A DNA stretch of 64,000 nucleotides. Source: CAYVUB01 sp964454675 (GTDB lineage Bacteria > Bacteroidota > Bacteroidia > Flavobacteriales > Flavobacteriaceae). Shown here in pieces: positions 35,655 through 44,592 of this stretch; within the stretch, counting starts at the first letter, position 1; each line of letters starts with the position of its first letter. Under the pieces are notes generated by a model, which had not been told where the DNA came from, made no database searches, and was given only the letters and a program-made list of their open reading frames with translations. A program made the position numbers and the translations under genes. Location: the NCBI GenBank assembly GCA_964454675.1, contig CAYVUB010000004.1, positions 74,931-138,930 on the forward strand, read 5' to 3'.

Positions 35655-36917
35655 TCATTTAAACTTTTTCAATTGGCTGCAAAACAATTCATTCTTATAA
35701 AATAAAGGAATAAAAAACGCCGCAAAAGCAACTCCGTGATGACGTGTAAATATAGACTCTGTAAGGCTTATAAATACAATGCCAAATACGCAATACAGCA
35801 TAAGTGACTGCTGCTTGCGGCTATAATTGATTAAGGTAATCATAAAGAAAAGATAGGTCAAAAAACCAACTATTCCTGTTTTAATATACTCTTCAAGGTA
35901 TTGATTGTGTGCATTGAATTTTTGTTTCATCCCGGCAATAAAATGCATATCCCTGTATGTATCCTGCAATGCGTTCAAATAATCTCCTGTGCCAACGCCA
36001 AAAACAGGGTGTTCTTTTATAATGCTTACAGATGCCATATTTATCATCATTCGTTGCTCTATGGTGTTTTTTGCAAATGTGATGCTGTTTTTGGTTTTAA
36101 CAATTTCCATATCAAAATCTGTCGATTTTAATAAAATATCGGCTTTACGGCGTAATTCGGCCGAGCCGTAAAAAGACAATGATCCCACCATAAAAACCAC
36201 AAAAACTACAAGTATCTTATAATACATTTTTGATGACCTGTAATGATTATAAAAAAATACTGCCAAAGAAAATAATAGCACAATTACATTGATTCTGCTT
36301 GAAAATAATAATAATGAAGAAAACAAACCAATCAAAATCACACCATTAAACCATTTGTGCTTTATGCTTATATCAAATAGTTGATGTATTGTAATCATAA
36401 TGGCTATTACCAAAACAAAAGATACCGAGTGTTGGCTTATTCCGAGTTTTTCAAAAGCAAAATGTACTGTTGTACCAATAGTTCTGTCTTCAATAAAATA
36501 TTGATACAGCACAAGGTAAATCATGACTAAAAGCATCCAGATTTTTAAAAAATCCAATAGCTTTAAAATGTTTTTCCTGCTTATTTTTTCTGATAATACT
36601 ATGGCTGGCAACAGTAAAAAAGGCAAATTACGGGTAACAATATCTATGCCTCGCTTTAAATCGTCTGTGTAAATTAACCCTAATACCTGAATCAAAAAAT
36701 AAAGTGCCATAACAATAACGACTTTATTGCTTTTAATGCTGTTAAATTTATTTTTCAGGTTTGATTTACTGTCAATTAAGAAAAAAACTGTAAGAGCAAT
36801 AATAACTCTTGCATTGAGATTGTAGGTAACAGGGTAGCTGGCAACAAACAATAAGAGCAGCACAACATAAATTTGCTCCCGGGTTATGGCTGCTATTTTA
36901 TCTTTTAACATAGTCAT
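35655..36917 (-). CDS. O-antigen ligase / Wzy_C family protein
   Basis: A 420-residue polytopic membrane protein with about 12 helices and the family's periplasmic loop: IKEHPVFGVGTGDYLNALQ...FNAHNQYLEEYIKTGIVGFLTYL, including the conserved HNQYLE histidine motif of WaaL-type ligases. It may join finished polymer to lipid A core or act as a further polymerase. Its ATG overlaps the stop of the beta-helix lipoprotein upstream (ATGA, 36914-36917). Confidence 0.88.
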   Translation of the reverse strand: MTMLKDKIAAITREQIYVVLLLLFVASYPVTYNLNARVIIALTVFFLIDSKSNLKNKFNSIKSNKVVIVMALYFLIQVLGLIYTDDLKRGIDIVTRNLPFLLLPAIVLSEKISRKNILKLLDFLKIWMLLVMIYLVLYQYFIEDRTIGTTVHFAFEKLGISQHSVSFVLVIAIMITIHQLFDISIKHKWFNGVILIGLFSSLLLFSSRINVIVLLFSLAVFFYNHYRSSKMYYKILVVFVVFMVGSLSFYGSAELRRKADILLKSTDFDMEIVKTKNSITFAKNTIEQRMMINMASVSIIKEHPVFGVGTGDYLNALQDTYRDMHFIAGMKQKFNAHNQYLEEYIKTGIVGFLTYLFFMITLINYSRKQQSLMLYCVFGIVFISLTESIFTRHHGVAFAAFFIPLFYKNELFCSQLKKFK

Positions 36918-37930
36918 TTTATGTCTTTAAAATGCCTTACCACAACATTGGTCAAATCATTGGGTAATAATTGAATGTTGCCTGAGTTATTCTTTATTGT
37001 CAAATAATCAATTATTGTTGGCTCTGAAGAGCCGCCTTCATCAAAGTTAACGGTAACTTGCGGTTTAGAATCTGTACAATCTATTGTAACATTTGTAAAG
37101 CGGGAATCATGGCATTTGTTTATCCAAAGTGCCGATGTAACGGCTATCTCTTCTGCCGCGGCATCTTCAAGCCCGTTATGGTGTGATATTGTCCCGAGTC
37201 CTACCTGCTTAATGGTAAGGTTTTTTATTTGATGATTTCTTCCTGTAATATACACTCCGTGCCTGTCTGATTTTTCAATAACAGCTTCATCAATAATGAC
37301 ACTTTGCGGATTATTGTTCCACCCGTGCAGTTGTAATGCTGCCAATGAATATTGATAATAATCATCACCCGAACCCAAATCTTCAACAACCAGTTTTTTG
37401 ATATGCACGTTTTTTGATCCTGCATATATACTACATCCTAAACTGCGTTTTCCGTATTTGCTTTTCAACGTGTCGGAAGCTACTATAAGCGTATCTATAA
37501 TAATATCTTGCGATTTGCGCATAAAAAACTTAGAATAGGTTGTTAGTTTTCCTTTAAAGGTAATTCTATTTGAAGTTTGTCCTTTTTCGTTTTCTATAAT
37601 CTGTATTTGTCCTGAAAATGAAGCGTCTTGGCTATATATTTTGATATGCTGTCTTCCTTTAAAAATAAGGTCTGTTTTATAAAACCCCTGAGGGAACGTC
37701 AACGGCAAACCGGATTCTGCCAAATTTAGTATGTTTTCAATGATTTTAGGGTTTACAATACTATCGGGCATTAAACCATAACGTCTTACATCGCCTTTTT
37801 CAAATTGATTGCTAACCACATAGTCTGCTTCGTTTAATTCAATTTTTTTTTCTGGTATAACCTCTTTATCTGCTTGTTTACAAGAACTGACTGCTAAAAA
37901 AATACTAAGTAGAAAAATGAAAATTTTCAT
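36914..37930 (-). CDS. Beta-helix lipoprotein, copy 2
   Basis: A 338-residue lipoprotein (signal FLAVSSC, Cys17) and paralogue of 34548-35594. Conserved blocks in order: DYVV-GDVRRYG, FPQGFYKTDLIF, RSLGCSIYAGSKNVHIKKLVVEDLG (split by conserved turns), the LHGWNNNP turn, DRHGVYITG, DAAAEE, LWINKCHDS and FDEGGSSEP. The rungs suggest a right-handed beta-helix. It is translationally coupled to the O-antigen ligase gene that separates it from its paralogue, so both may act on the ligase's polymer in the periplasm. ATG start. Confidence 0.7.
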   Translation of the reverse strand: MKIFIFLLSIFLAVSSCKQADKEVIPEKKIELNEADYVVSNQFEKGDVRRYGLMPDSIVNPKIIENILNLAESGLPLTFPQGFYKTDLIFKGRQHIKIYSQDASFSGQIQIIENEKGQTSNRITFKGKLTTYSKFFMRKSQDIIIDTLIVASDTLKSKYGKRSLGCSIYAGSKNVHIKKLVVEDLGSGDDYYQYSLAALQLHGWNNNPQSVIIDEAVIEKSDRHGVYITGRNHQIKNLTIKQVGLGTISHHNGLEDAAAEEIAVTSALWINKCHDSRFTNVTIDCTDSKPQVTVNFDEGGSSEPTIIDYLTIKNNSGNIQLLPNDLTNVVVRHFKDIK

Positions 37931-37946
37931 GGTTTTAGCTTAAAGT

Positions 37947-39269
37947 TCATTGTTCAGGCGGCAACCTTTTTGAAATTGCTTTCATAATAGCATTTAATAA
38001 CCAAAAAATCAAAATAGCATTAAAAATATAAATATACTTTCCGCCTACCAAACTTACATGAAAGGATGCCAATAATACAATTGCAATATAAGAATACATT
38101 AAAATAGCCGGTAAATATCTGCGAACGGCAAATATGTATGTTTTTTGAATAAAATACCCTAAAAAGAAGGCAATGATAAAACCAAATACTCCAAAATCGA
38201 GATAAAATGGCCCCCAAAGCGTAATATAATATCCTGCATGATAGAGGGTTTTTTCCATTTCCAATCGTGACTCTACCGGTATATTAAAAAATCGTAAAAA
38301 CTTAAAATACACATCCAGCTCGTATTTTCCATAAAAAATCCCGTAAGGTTCATCCACATGATTTACGAGCTTTTGAAACTCAAATGGTGCGTGCGCAAAA
38401 TAATGGTATAAGCTATAAGTGGCTACCCTTTTATTTTTTTCTTTGACATTCAATGCGTTAACTTCAGCCTTAAAATCTGCATCCATTTTAGATTCATGCT
38501 GTGTTTCCCAATAAGACAGCACATCGGTATATCTATAATACTCCAATCGGGCTATCATAGCATCCTTAAAAAAATTAATACATAACGCCAAAATTACTAC
38601 CGCAACAAGAACTTTACGGCTCACTAAAATCTTGGGGATTTTTGCCAAAATATGTTTCCCCATTTTTATAAAAACTTTCTTTTTAAAAAGATTGCCTTCG
38701 TGAGCCTGGTAAAATGCAAAAACCATTAATGAAATAACACCTATTACCGCTACCGGTAATCTGGCGCCGTTTAAAAAAGCATCGGCGATATAAAGAAGCG
38801 CAAATAATGAGGCCATTATTTTCATTTTTCGGGTTGACCAACTGTAATAATAAAAAACAGATAAAAAAGCAACTATAGCAAATGGAAACGTAAGTGCAAT
38901 TATAACTCCCAGTGCGCCGCTATTAAATTCTGTGCTTTGGTTTGCAACCCTTTCGGCATATACATTTGATGTGAGAACTTTGTCTATGAAAAACAGTTTA
39001 ATAAATTGTAGCACAAAGCCTATTATACCTATGTAAAAAACCATCTTTACCGTAAAATAGTCAAACTTATCGGGTATAATCTTAACAGGTGCTTTTTTCT
39101 TAACGGATAAAAATCCCGCTATTAAACACAGATTGTATGTGACAAATACAAAAATTGGAAAAAACCTGTCGCCTTTAACAATATAATGCGCCGGAATGAT
39201 TAAATAAGCAAACAGCCATGAAAGGAATGAATACAGCAGTAAATTAAATGGCGCTATTTTTTTTAACAT
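37947..39269 (-). CDS. Oligosaccharide repeat-unit polymerase, Wzy-like (copy 2)
   Basis: A 440-residue protein with about 11 membrane helices and a large periplasmic loop (about 240-350). It shares with the product of 30495-31763 the pattern HAPFEFQKLV...YGKY...GPFYLDFGVFGFIIAFFLGYFIQKTY, so the two are paralogous polymerases. ATG start overlapping by 1 nt the stop-start junction (TAATG) with the acyltransferase. It lies 16 nt before the lipoprotein gene. Confidence 0.75.
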   Translation of the reverse strand: MLKKIAPFNLLLYSFLSWLFAYLIIPAHYIVKGDRFFPIFVFVTYNLCLIAGFLSVKKKAPVKIIPDKFDYFTVKMVFYIGIIGFVLQFIKLFFIDKVLTSNVYAERVANQSTEFNSGALGVIIALTFPFAIVAFLSVFYYYSWSTRKMKIMASLFALLYIADAFLNGARLPVAVIGVISLMVFAFYQAHEGNLFKKKVFIKMGKHILAKIPKILVSRKVLVAVVILALCINFFKDAMIARLEYYRYTDVLSYWETQHESKMDADFKAEVNALNVKEKNKRVATYSLYHYFAHAPFEFQKLVNHVDEPYGIFYGKYELDVYFKFLRFFNIPVESRLEMEKTLYHAGYYITLWGPFYLDFGVFGFIIAFFLGYFIQKTYIFAVRRYLPAILMYSYIAIVLLASFHVSLVGGKYIYIFNAILIFWLLNAIMKAISKRLPPEQ

Positions 39270-39952
39270 TACTTGTTTTTATAGTAAACGTCTTCAACCA
39301 GATTTTCGTCTTTCACTTTTGAAAGTCTCGTCTTTATCGCTTCAAAATCTTGTTCAATAAATCGCAATTCCTGATTTACATACATTCCTTTTTTAGTAAG
39401 ATTTTTAGCTACTGATGAGCCTCCGCCAATGCTTATGGCGTCGGCTATTGTAACACCGGGATTTATAAAGCATCGCGAACCCATATACACATTGTTCCCG
39501 ATGGTTACTTCTCCATCAACTCTATAACGCTCGTTTCCGGTTTCTTTGTGTACGTATCCATGTGTCCAGATTTGGGAATCTCTTCCGCCCATTACGGTAT
39601 TACTGCCAAGGGTAACACTTCTGGTAACATCAATAAAGTGCTTTGATGTGATATTGGAGTTATATCCTATCTTAAAAACAGCATCGCCATAAGTAACACC
39701 TTTGGGGGCTCTGGTGATGTAATTTTGATGTGCTATCCTGGCTTTATTATCCATAACTAATGTAAAAGGTCCTTTAAAAATATTAAAACTGCCAATAATA
39801 ATGTCGTTGCCTAATTGCAGCTTTTCAAGCTTTATAACAGAAAATCCAATTTTTACATTATTACCTATTTTATGTCCAAGACAAGGGAGTATTCTTTTCA
39901 ATAGAAAACTCGGCAGGAATAAAATTAATAATGCTGTAAAATTCTGTTTCAA
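39269..39952 (-). CDS. Hexapeptide-repeat acyltransferase
   Basis: A 227-residue protein of the left-handed beta-helix (LbH) group: LGHKIGNNVKIGFSV, GNDIIIGSFN, VTLGSNTVMGG, DGEVTIGNNVYMGSRCFINPGVTIADAISIG, the last two being WcaF/WbbJ-like repeats. It probably O-acetylates a sugar of the repeat unit. The start is TTG (39950-39952); the upstream in-frame TAA is the phyH gene's own stop. One base overlaps the polymerase gene. Confidence 0.82.
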   Translation of the reverse strand: MKQNFTALLILFLPSFLLKRILPCLGHKIGNNVKIGFSVIKLEKLQLGNDIIIGSFNIFKGPFTLVMDNKARIAHQNYITRAPKGVTYGDAVFKIGYNSNITSKHFIDVTRSVTLGSNTVMGGRDSQIWTHGYVHKETGNERYRVDGEVTIGNNVYMGSRCFINPGVTIADAISIGGGSSVAKNLTKKGMYVNQELRFIEQDFEAIKTRLSKVKDENLVEDVYYKNK

Positions 39953-39973
39953 AACGAAAAAAATTATGGTTGC

Positions 39974-40855
39974 TTATTTGATAAGCAATCTGTTTACAAA
40001 TGGATGATAATTTTGTTTTTCAATTTTTACAGGTTCATATTTTTCTATTGCAATAGGCTGCAAAGAATATTGAAACTGCAACAGCAATCTGTTATTGCTT
40101 TTTGGTAATAATCCTTTATGAAATCCATAGGTGTTGACCATAAACATAGAGCCTTTTTCTCCTGTAAAATATTTCACTTTGTCTTTTCCAAACTCATTTT
40201 CAACTTCTTCGTCCTGATACCTTCTTATTTTTGTTAATGTATTGGTTGCCGGAGAATCTTCAACAAATACGTGGGGTCCATCATCTATACCTACGTCTGT
40301 TAAGTAAACGAAAATCTTGCAAAACCTATAGTCATCAACGTCTCTGTGAAATAACTGTGCTTGTTCTGCTTCTCTTTTATCAGTTATAGACCACCAACAG
40401 TTTATGTTGCTTATGGTTGGGGTTGCCCCCAAAAATTCTTGTGCAAGGCTTAATATTTTTGGGTCATTGGCCAAACTTAAAATTTCGGGAATTTTAATAA
40501 GATCTTCTCTTGTATAATTAGCAACATGTACTTCTTTGGGAATATTATTTTCTGTAAAATATCCCAGATGCGGTCTAAACGGGTCATGGAATTTTAAACC
40601 CGATAACGCATTTTTAATCTTCTCTACCTGAGAGGTGTCGAGAACCTTGCCAAAATTGATGTAGCCCTTATTATGCAACGTATTCTCTACGGCAATATGA
40701 TCAATTACCGAGTTTCCTTTAAACTCAGATTTTCCTATCCTACGCGCAATTTTATTGCTTATTTTTTCTCTTTTTGAATAATCTTCAATGCTTCTTTGAT
40801 AGTAAAATTTAATCCTCGAAATGGATCCTATTCTTTGTGCTATTTTTACGAACAT
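39974..40855 (-). CDS. Phytanoyl-CoA dioxygenase (PhyH) family oxygenase
   Basis: A 293-residue Fe(II)/2-oxoglutarate oxygenase. The iron triad is visible as His170 and Asp172 (LFHRDVDD) with His246 (NTYGFHKG), and the 2-oxoglutarate arginine is probably Arg256. The N-terminal 60 residues are basic and helical. Its place in a glycan locus suggests hydroxylation of a sugar, fatty acyl or lipid intermediate, which is inference. The 124-nt gap upstream, before the PIG-L gene's end, holds no clear terminator. ATG start. Confidence 0.8.
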   Translation of the reverse strand: MFVKIAQRIGSISRIKFYYQRSIEDYSKREKISNKIARRIGKSEFKGNSVIDHIAVENTLHNKGYINFGKVLDTSQVEKIKNALSGLKFHDPFRPHLGYFTENNIPKEVHVANYTREDLIKIPEILSLANDPKILSLAQEFLGATPTISNINCWWSITDKREAEQAQLFHRDVDDYRFCKIFVYLTDVGIDDGPHVFVEDSPATNTLTKIRRYQDEEVENEFGKDKVKYFTGEKGSMFMVNTYGFHKGLLPKSNNRLLLQFQYSLQPIAIEKYEPVKIEKQNYHPFVNRLLIK

Positions 40856-40979
40856 GATTAACTTTTTTGTTTTATAAATTTATAAAAAATTCCAATATTC
40901 CTCATGCAAATATTTTTATACTCTCTTACAAGATACAATTTTTGTTTGTATAAACTTATTGATGATGACAATTCATTTA

Positions 40980-41690
40980 TTAGCTTATTGTTCTAATTAT
41001 TTGAAATGCTTCGGCATAATGGACACCTACGGCAACTCCCCAACGCTGCGCTTGAATTTTCAAGGCTAAAGAAGAACGGGGATGAGGAAATTCCCGCTTT
41101 TCAAATTCATAACTTTCCATACCTGATATTTTGGCCTCTATATTTTTCAAAGACACAGAAATAAAAAAATTAGGCACAAAATGTTTAGGGTCTGAAGACG
41201 CTCTCCATTCTGTCCCGGATGGTGTTTCAAATGTAATTATTGTTTTTACCTGTTCATGAGACATCGGGCGACAACCGGTTATTACGGCTTCAAACGTGCG
41301 TTGGTGATCAATATTGACATCGCCGCCATGATGCGTGAAAATTACATCGGGATTAAATTCTTTTTTCTCTTTTTCTATAACCTTGATAATATCAAGCAAT
41401 GCAACTGTATCAAACCGGTTATCGGGAAAATCATAAATACTTACTGAGTGATACCCGATTGCTTTTTGTGCTGCTTTTATATTTTGCCTGTGTATAGAAA
41501 GCTCCTTTTCCCATTTTGCAACATCACGATTGTCTGCTCTTGATGTTATTCCTTCTCCAAGAATGACAACATGAGCCTGCACACCGTAGTCTAAAATTAA
41601 TTGGTTCATACTGGCGCCCAGTCCTAATAATTCATCATCAGGATGAGCAACTACAATCATAATTCGTTTATTTCTTAGATATTCTAACAT
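40980..41690 (-). CDS. PIG-L/LmbE-family N-deacetylase
   Basis: A 236-residue zinc-dependent deacetylase. The metal and catalytic motif HPDDE is at residues 16-20 and the third ligand in HHGGDVNIDHQ. Such enzymes remove acetyl groups from N-acetylglucosamine-type sugars. Its ATG lies 23 nt inside the end of the formyltransferase gene, so the two are tightly coupled; deacetylation followed by formylation of one amino group is an attractive but unproven pairing. Last gene of the pse operon. Confidence 0.88.
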   Translation of the reverse strand: MLEYLRNKRIMIVVAHPDDELLGLGASMNQLILDYGVQAHVVILGEGITSRADNRDVAKWEKELSIHRQNIKAAQKAIGYHSVSIYDFPDNRFDTVALLDIIKVIEKEKKEFNPDVIFTHHGGDVNIDHQRTFEAVITGCRPMSHEQVKTIITFETPSGTEWRASSDPKHFVPNFFISVSLKNIEAKISGMESYEFEKREFPHPRSSLALKIQAQRWGVAVGVHYAEAFQIIRTIS

Positions 41691-42357
41691 TTGCTGTCAC
41701 AAAATTTTGTTCATTATCAATTTCAGCCTTTGAAAATTCAACCCTGAGTTTGCCTGTTTCTATAAATGCATTAGGGTATCCTTCACAATCCAACATTCTA
41801 ATATAATCATACACTTTTAATAAATCCTCTAAATCGCTTATATTTCCTTCAGATGGTTGCCTTCTTTTAAAAATTAGTGGTTTCCCTGTTTGAGGTTTGG
41901 GCACGATGTTTTTATGAATAATGCTTTCTATCATTTTTTGAATAATGGGTACTGCTCTTTCAAAAATCTCTTGTGCTGTGCCATCCAAAGCAAGAGGTTC
42001 TTTTAAATAAACAAATCCGGTATCTATCCCTTCATCTACTTTGATAGCCGATATTTTTGTTTCTGATAATCCTCGTACAATTAAATTTTGTAATGGGCTT
42101 CCTCCTCTTCCAAAGGGCAAATCTGTCATGTGGAAAACAACACATTCAAATTGATTGTAAATCTCTGCCGGAATAATATAAGACCAATGCGGAATAAAAA
42201 TTTTAACCGGCTTTATTGTTTGTAAATGTTCAAATGTAAGGTATTCTTTAGATTCTATTCTTACCCAGTTTTCACCTGTTCTTTTTTGTAAATTATCAAA
42301 CAAGCTGTTATGCCAGTTTTTTTCGGTTAATAGTATGTAATTTATAGTATGTCCCAT
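41668..42357 (-). CDS. Formyltransferase-fold protein in the pse operon (copy 1)
   Basis: A 229-residue protein with the formyltransferase core: FHMTDLPFGRGGSPLQNLI, then KVDEGIDTGFVY. The catalytic His and Asp of the 10-formyltetrahydrofolate-dependent family are present (FH and GIDTG), but the Asn two residues before the His (N-x-H) is replaced by Val. It lacks the C-terminal domain of Fmt. It overlaps pseI by 16 nt and the deacetylase by 23 nt. Likely role: N-formylation of an amino sugar or nonulosonic acid; activity uncertain because of the missing Asn. Confidence 0.75.
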   Translation of the reverse strand: MGHTINYILLTEKNWHNSLFDNLQKRTGENWVRIESKEYLTFEHLQTIKPVKIFIPHWSYIIPAEIYNQFECVVFHMTDLPFGRGGSPLQNLIVRGLSETKISAIKVDEGIDTGFVYLKEPLALDGTAQEIFERAVPIIQKMIESIIHKNIVPKPQTGKPLIFKRRQPSEGNISDLEDLLKVYDYIRMLDCEGYPNAFIETGKLRVEFSKAEIDNEQNFVTANVRISKK

Positions 42358-43391
42358 TGTAGTGGTGTTCCCGCTTTAATATCCTGGCTTACTTTTTTAC
42401 CTAATAACGTTTCATAAAACTTAGGTTGTAAACCATTACCGGGTCTTATTATTCTCATGTTTTCAACTGTTAACCTTTCACCAGATTTAATATCTTTCAC
42501 TGCATATAAAGATCTTTTAAATCGCAAGCTTTTTTGTTCGTCCTTTTGAATACCATAAAAGATTTCCCCCATTGCTAAAAATGCTCTTTCGCTTTCAATT
42601 ACCAGATTGTTTAACTCGTGCGGCTCAATAGAAAAAGTACTGTCAACTCCTCCATCGGCTCTGCTTAAGGTAAAATGCTTTTCTATAACACTTGCGCCTA
42701 AAGCTACAGATGCGATAGCGGCACCTATTCCCATTGTGTGATCACTCAGGCCTACCTGGCACTTAAACATTTCCCGTAAGTGAGGAATTGTATTAAGGTG
42801 TGTGTTTTCCGGTGTTGCCGGATAAGTGCTTGTGCATTTAAGCAGTACCAAATCTTTACAACCGTGATTACGTAATATATTTACCGCCTCATCAATATCT
42901 GACAGTTTTGCTAAGCCCGTGGACATAATTACAGGCTTTTTTGTCTCAGCCACCTTTTTTAAGAGAGGCCAATCTGTATTTTCAAAAGAAGCGATTTTAT
43001 ATGCAGGCACATCTAAACTTTCTAAAAAATCAACTGCGGTCTCATCAAATGGGGTGCTAAAAACGACCATGCCGAGTTGTTTTGCCCTGTCAAAAATAGG
43101 CTTGTGCCATTCCCACGGCGTATGAGCTTCTTTATATAAATCATATAAATTTCTCCCTGCCCAAAGAGATGTAGCGTCATTAATATCAAACAACCCTCCT
43201 TTGGCATCAATTGTCATGGTGTCCGGTGTGTATGTTTGTAGTTTTATTGCATGGGCGCCTGCTTTAGCGGCTGCTTCGACAATGGCAAGTGCTCTGTTTA
43301 AAGATTGGTTGTGATTACCACTCATTTCTGCAATTATAAATGGTTTATGCTTTGCGCCTATAACATGGTTTTCTATTTTGATGTCATTCAT
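42342..43391 (-). CDS. pseI: Pseudaminic acid synthase
   Basis: Condenses the 6-deoxy-diamino-L-altrose derivative with phosphoenolpyruvate to pseudaminic acid. The 349-residue protein has the NeuB/PseI barrel (FIIAEMSGNHNQ, AIKLQTYTPDTMT, VFSTPFDETAVDFLE, YKIASFE, KCTSTYPATPENT, GLSDHTMG, VIEKHFTLSR-GGVDSTFS) and a C-terminal SAF/antifreeze-like domain (KSGERLTVENMRIIRPGNGL). YTPDTMT and DHTMG favour PseI over NeuB. ATG start; overlaps both formyltransferase-like neighbours. Confidence 0.93.
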   Translation of the reverse strand: MNDIKIENHVIGAKHKPFIIAEMSGNHNQSLNRALAIVEAAAKAGAHAIKLQTYTPDTMTIDAKGGLFDINDATSLWAGRNLYDLYKEAHTPWEWHKPIFDRAKQLGMVVFSTPFDETAVDFLESLDVPAYKIASFENTDWPLLKKVAETKKPVIMSTGLAKLSDIDEAVNILRNHGCKDLVLLKCTSTYPATPENTHLNTIPHLREMFKCQVGLSDHTMGIGAAIASVALGASVIEKHFTLSRADGGVDSTFSIEPHELNNLVIESERAFLAMGEIFYGIQKDEQKSLRFKRSLYAVKDIKSGERLTVENMRIIRPGNGLQPKFYETLLGKKVSQDIKAGTPLQWDIL

Positions 43392-44019
43392 TTTCCTGTC
43401 TTATATTTATAATATACTTTTTGTTTTTAAAAATAAAAAATGCCGGATATCTTTCATTGTCACATATCCTTAAAAGATTAAATTGCTCTTCAATCGTTTT
43501 TTTTAAATCCAACTCGCTGTCTGCCGGTGTCCGCCTTTTGTAATACGTAGGTTCTCCTGTTTGCTTTTGAGCAATATTATCAGGATATTTTTTTATAAAA
43601 TTCATAACAAGTTCAATAGTGGCAATACCTTGTTTGTGTTTTAATTCGGCATTTAACTCGGTTCCATCAAACTTAAGAAAAATTTGTTCATAAATATCTC
43701 CTTCATCAATACCGTCTGTTGCCTCCAGTAATGTAACGGGTATGTTGTTTTTCCCTTCTAAAATTTGCCATGTAAGAGGCGACATTCCTCTCCCTAACGG
43801 TAAAGCGCTCTCATGAATTACTAAATTATGCTTGTTGAGTTTAAGCGCTTTAAAGATTTTCTCATAACACAAAAACACAAGTACATCTCCTTCCTTTACG
43901 TCATCTTCCGAAAAAATATAATCACATTGATGTCCCATTTCAATAAGTTGTCGTTGTAATTGAATCCCGTAAGGAACTATCCACGATGTTTTGCTGCTGC
44001 TTATAAGTTGAATTGTCAT
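43384..44019 (-). CDS. Formyltransferase-fold protein in the pse operon (copy 2)
   Basis: A 211-residue relative of the gene at 41668-42357: VIHESALPLGRGMSPLTWQIL and LEATDGIDEGDIYE correspond to the formyltransferase loops, with His and Asp kept and, again, Val where Asn is expected. The C-terminus is short. It lies 12 nt after pseH and overlaps pseI by 8 nt, the position often held by pseG in other species, but it has no PseG similarity. Function inferred only by fold and context. Confidence 0.7.
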   Translation of the reverse strand: MTIQLISSSKTSWIVPYGIQLQRQLIEMGHQCDYIFSEDDVKEGDVLVFLCYEKIFKALKLNKHNLVIHESALPLGRGMSPLTWQILEGKNNIPVTLLEATDGIDEGDIYEQIFLKFDGTELNAELKHKQGIATIELVMNFIKKYPDNIAQKQTGEPTYYKRRTPADSELDLKKTIEEQFNLLRICDNERYPAFFIFKNKKYIINIRQENE

Positions 44020-44031
44020 TTTATAATTTAG

Positions 44032-44592
44032 CTAATGGTTTATTTTGGAGTGTATTACAACATCAATGTATTCTTCATTAAAAAAAACATGATCTCTTAG
44101 AATAGCTTCTTTATAAAAACCTTGCTTTTCTGCTGCTTCATATAATCTTGGTCTAAGATTGTACGCATAAATATATATTTTGTGCAGCTGCAATTCTACA
44201 AAAGCAACTTCTTCTATCATTTGTAAATAAGTACACCAATGAGATACAAAATAATCTTTTTCCATACTTGTATTCATGACAAATGATATTTCTGCATTTT
44301 TGTTGTTCCAATCTATATGAACCAATCCTCCGTATCCAATACATGTATCTTCTTCCAAATACGAGAACAGTAATTGATTGGGATATTCGTCGTCAAAAAG
44401 TTTAGATACTACATTATTAAAATAATGGTTTTGATTGTCTTCTGTCAATGGTTTTGATTGTCTTAAATGATAAATCTGTTCATTACGCCATTTCATAATG
44501 TCTAAACGATCTTTATAGCGTATGGGTACCAATTTATATTTACCTGAAGAAAATATATCTTTACTTATTGCTTTATATGTATTAGGAAACAT
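44032..44592 (-). CDS. pseH: N-acetyltransferase PseH-like
   Basis: A 186-residue GNAT-family protein. It reads as PseH, which acetylates the 4-amino group of UDP-4-amino-4,6-dideoxy-N-acetyl-altrosamine: LVPIRYKDRLDIMKWRNEQIYHLRQSKPL at the N-terminus (MKWRN and RQ typical), CIGYGGLVHIDWNNKNAEISF and QLHKIYIYAYNLRPRLYEAAEKQGF in the acetyl-CoA region. Overlaps pseF by 11 nt. ATG start. Confidence 0.88.
   Translation of the reverse strand: MFPNTYKAISKDIFSSGKYKLVPIRYKDRLDIMKWRNEQIYHLRQSKPLTEDNQNHYFNNVVSKLFDDEYPNQLLFSYLEEDTCIGYGGLVHIDWNNKNAEISFVMNTSMEKDYFVSHWCTYLQMIEEVAFVELQLHKIYIYAYNLRPRLYEAAEKQGFYKEAILRDHVFFNEEYIDVVIHSKINH

Noticed and set aside
40856..40979. Terminator between the PIG-L and PhyH genes
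   Set aside because: Only AT-rich sequence with a weak ATACAA/TTGTAT repeat; no stem with a T tail could be built.
43384..44019. A diverged PseG
   Set aside because: The frame has formyltransferase-fold motifs (His and GIDEG Asp) and lacks the GT-B-type N-terminal loop of PseG.
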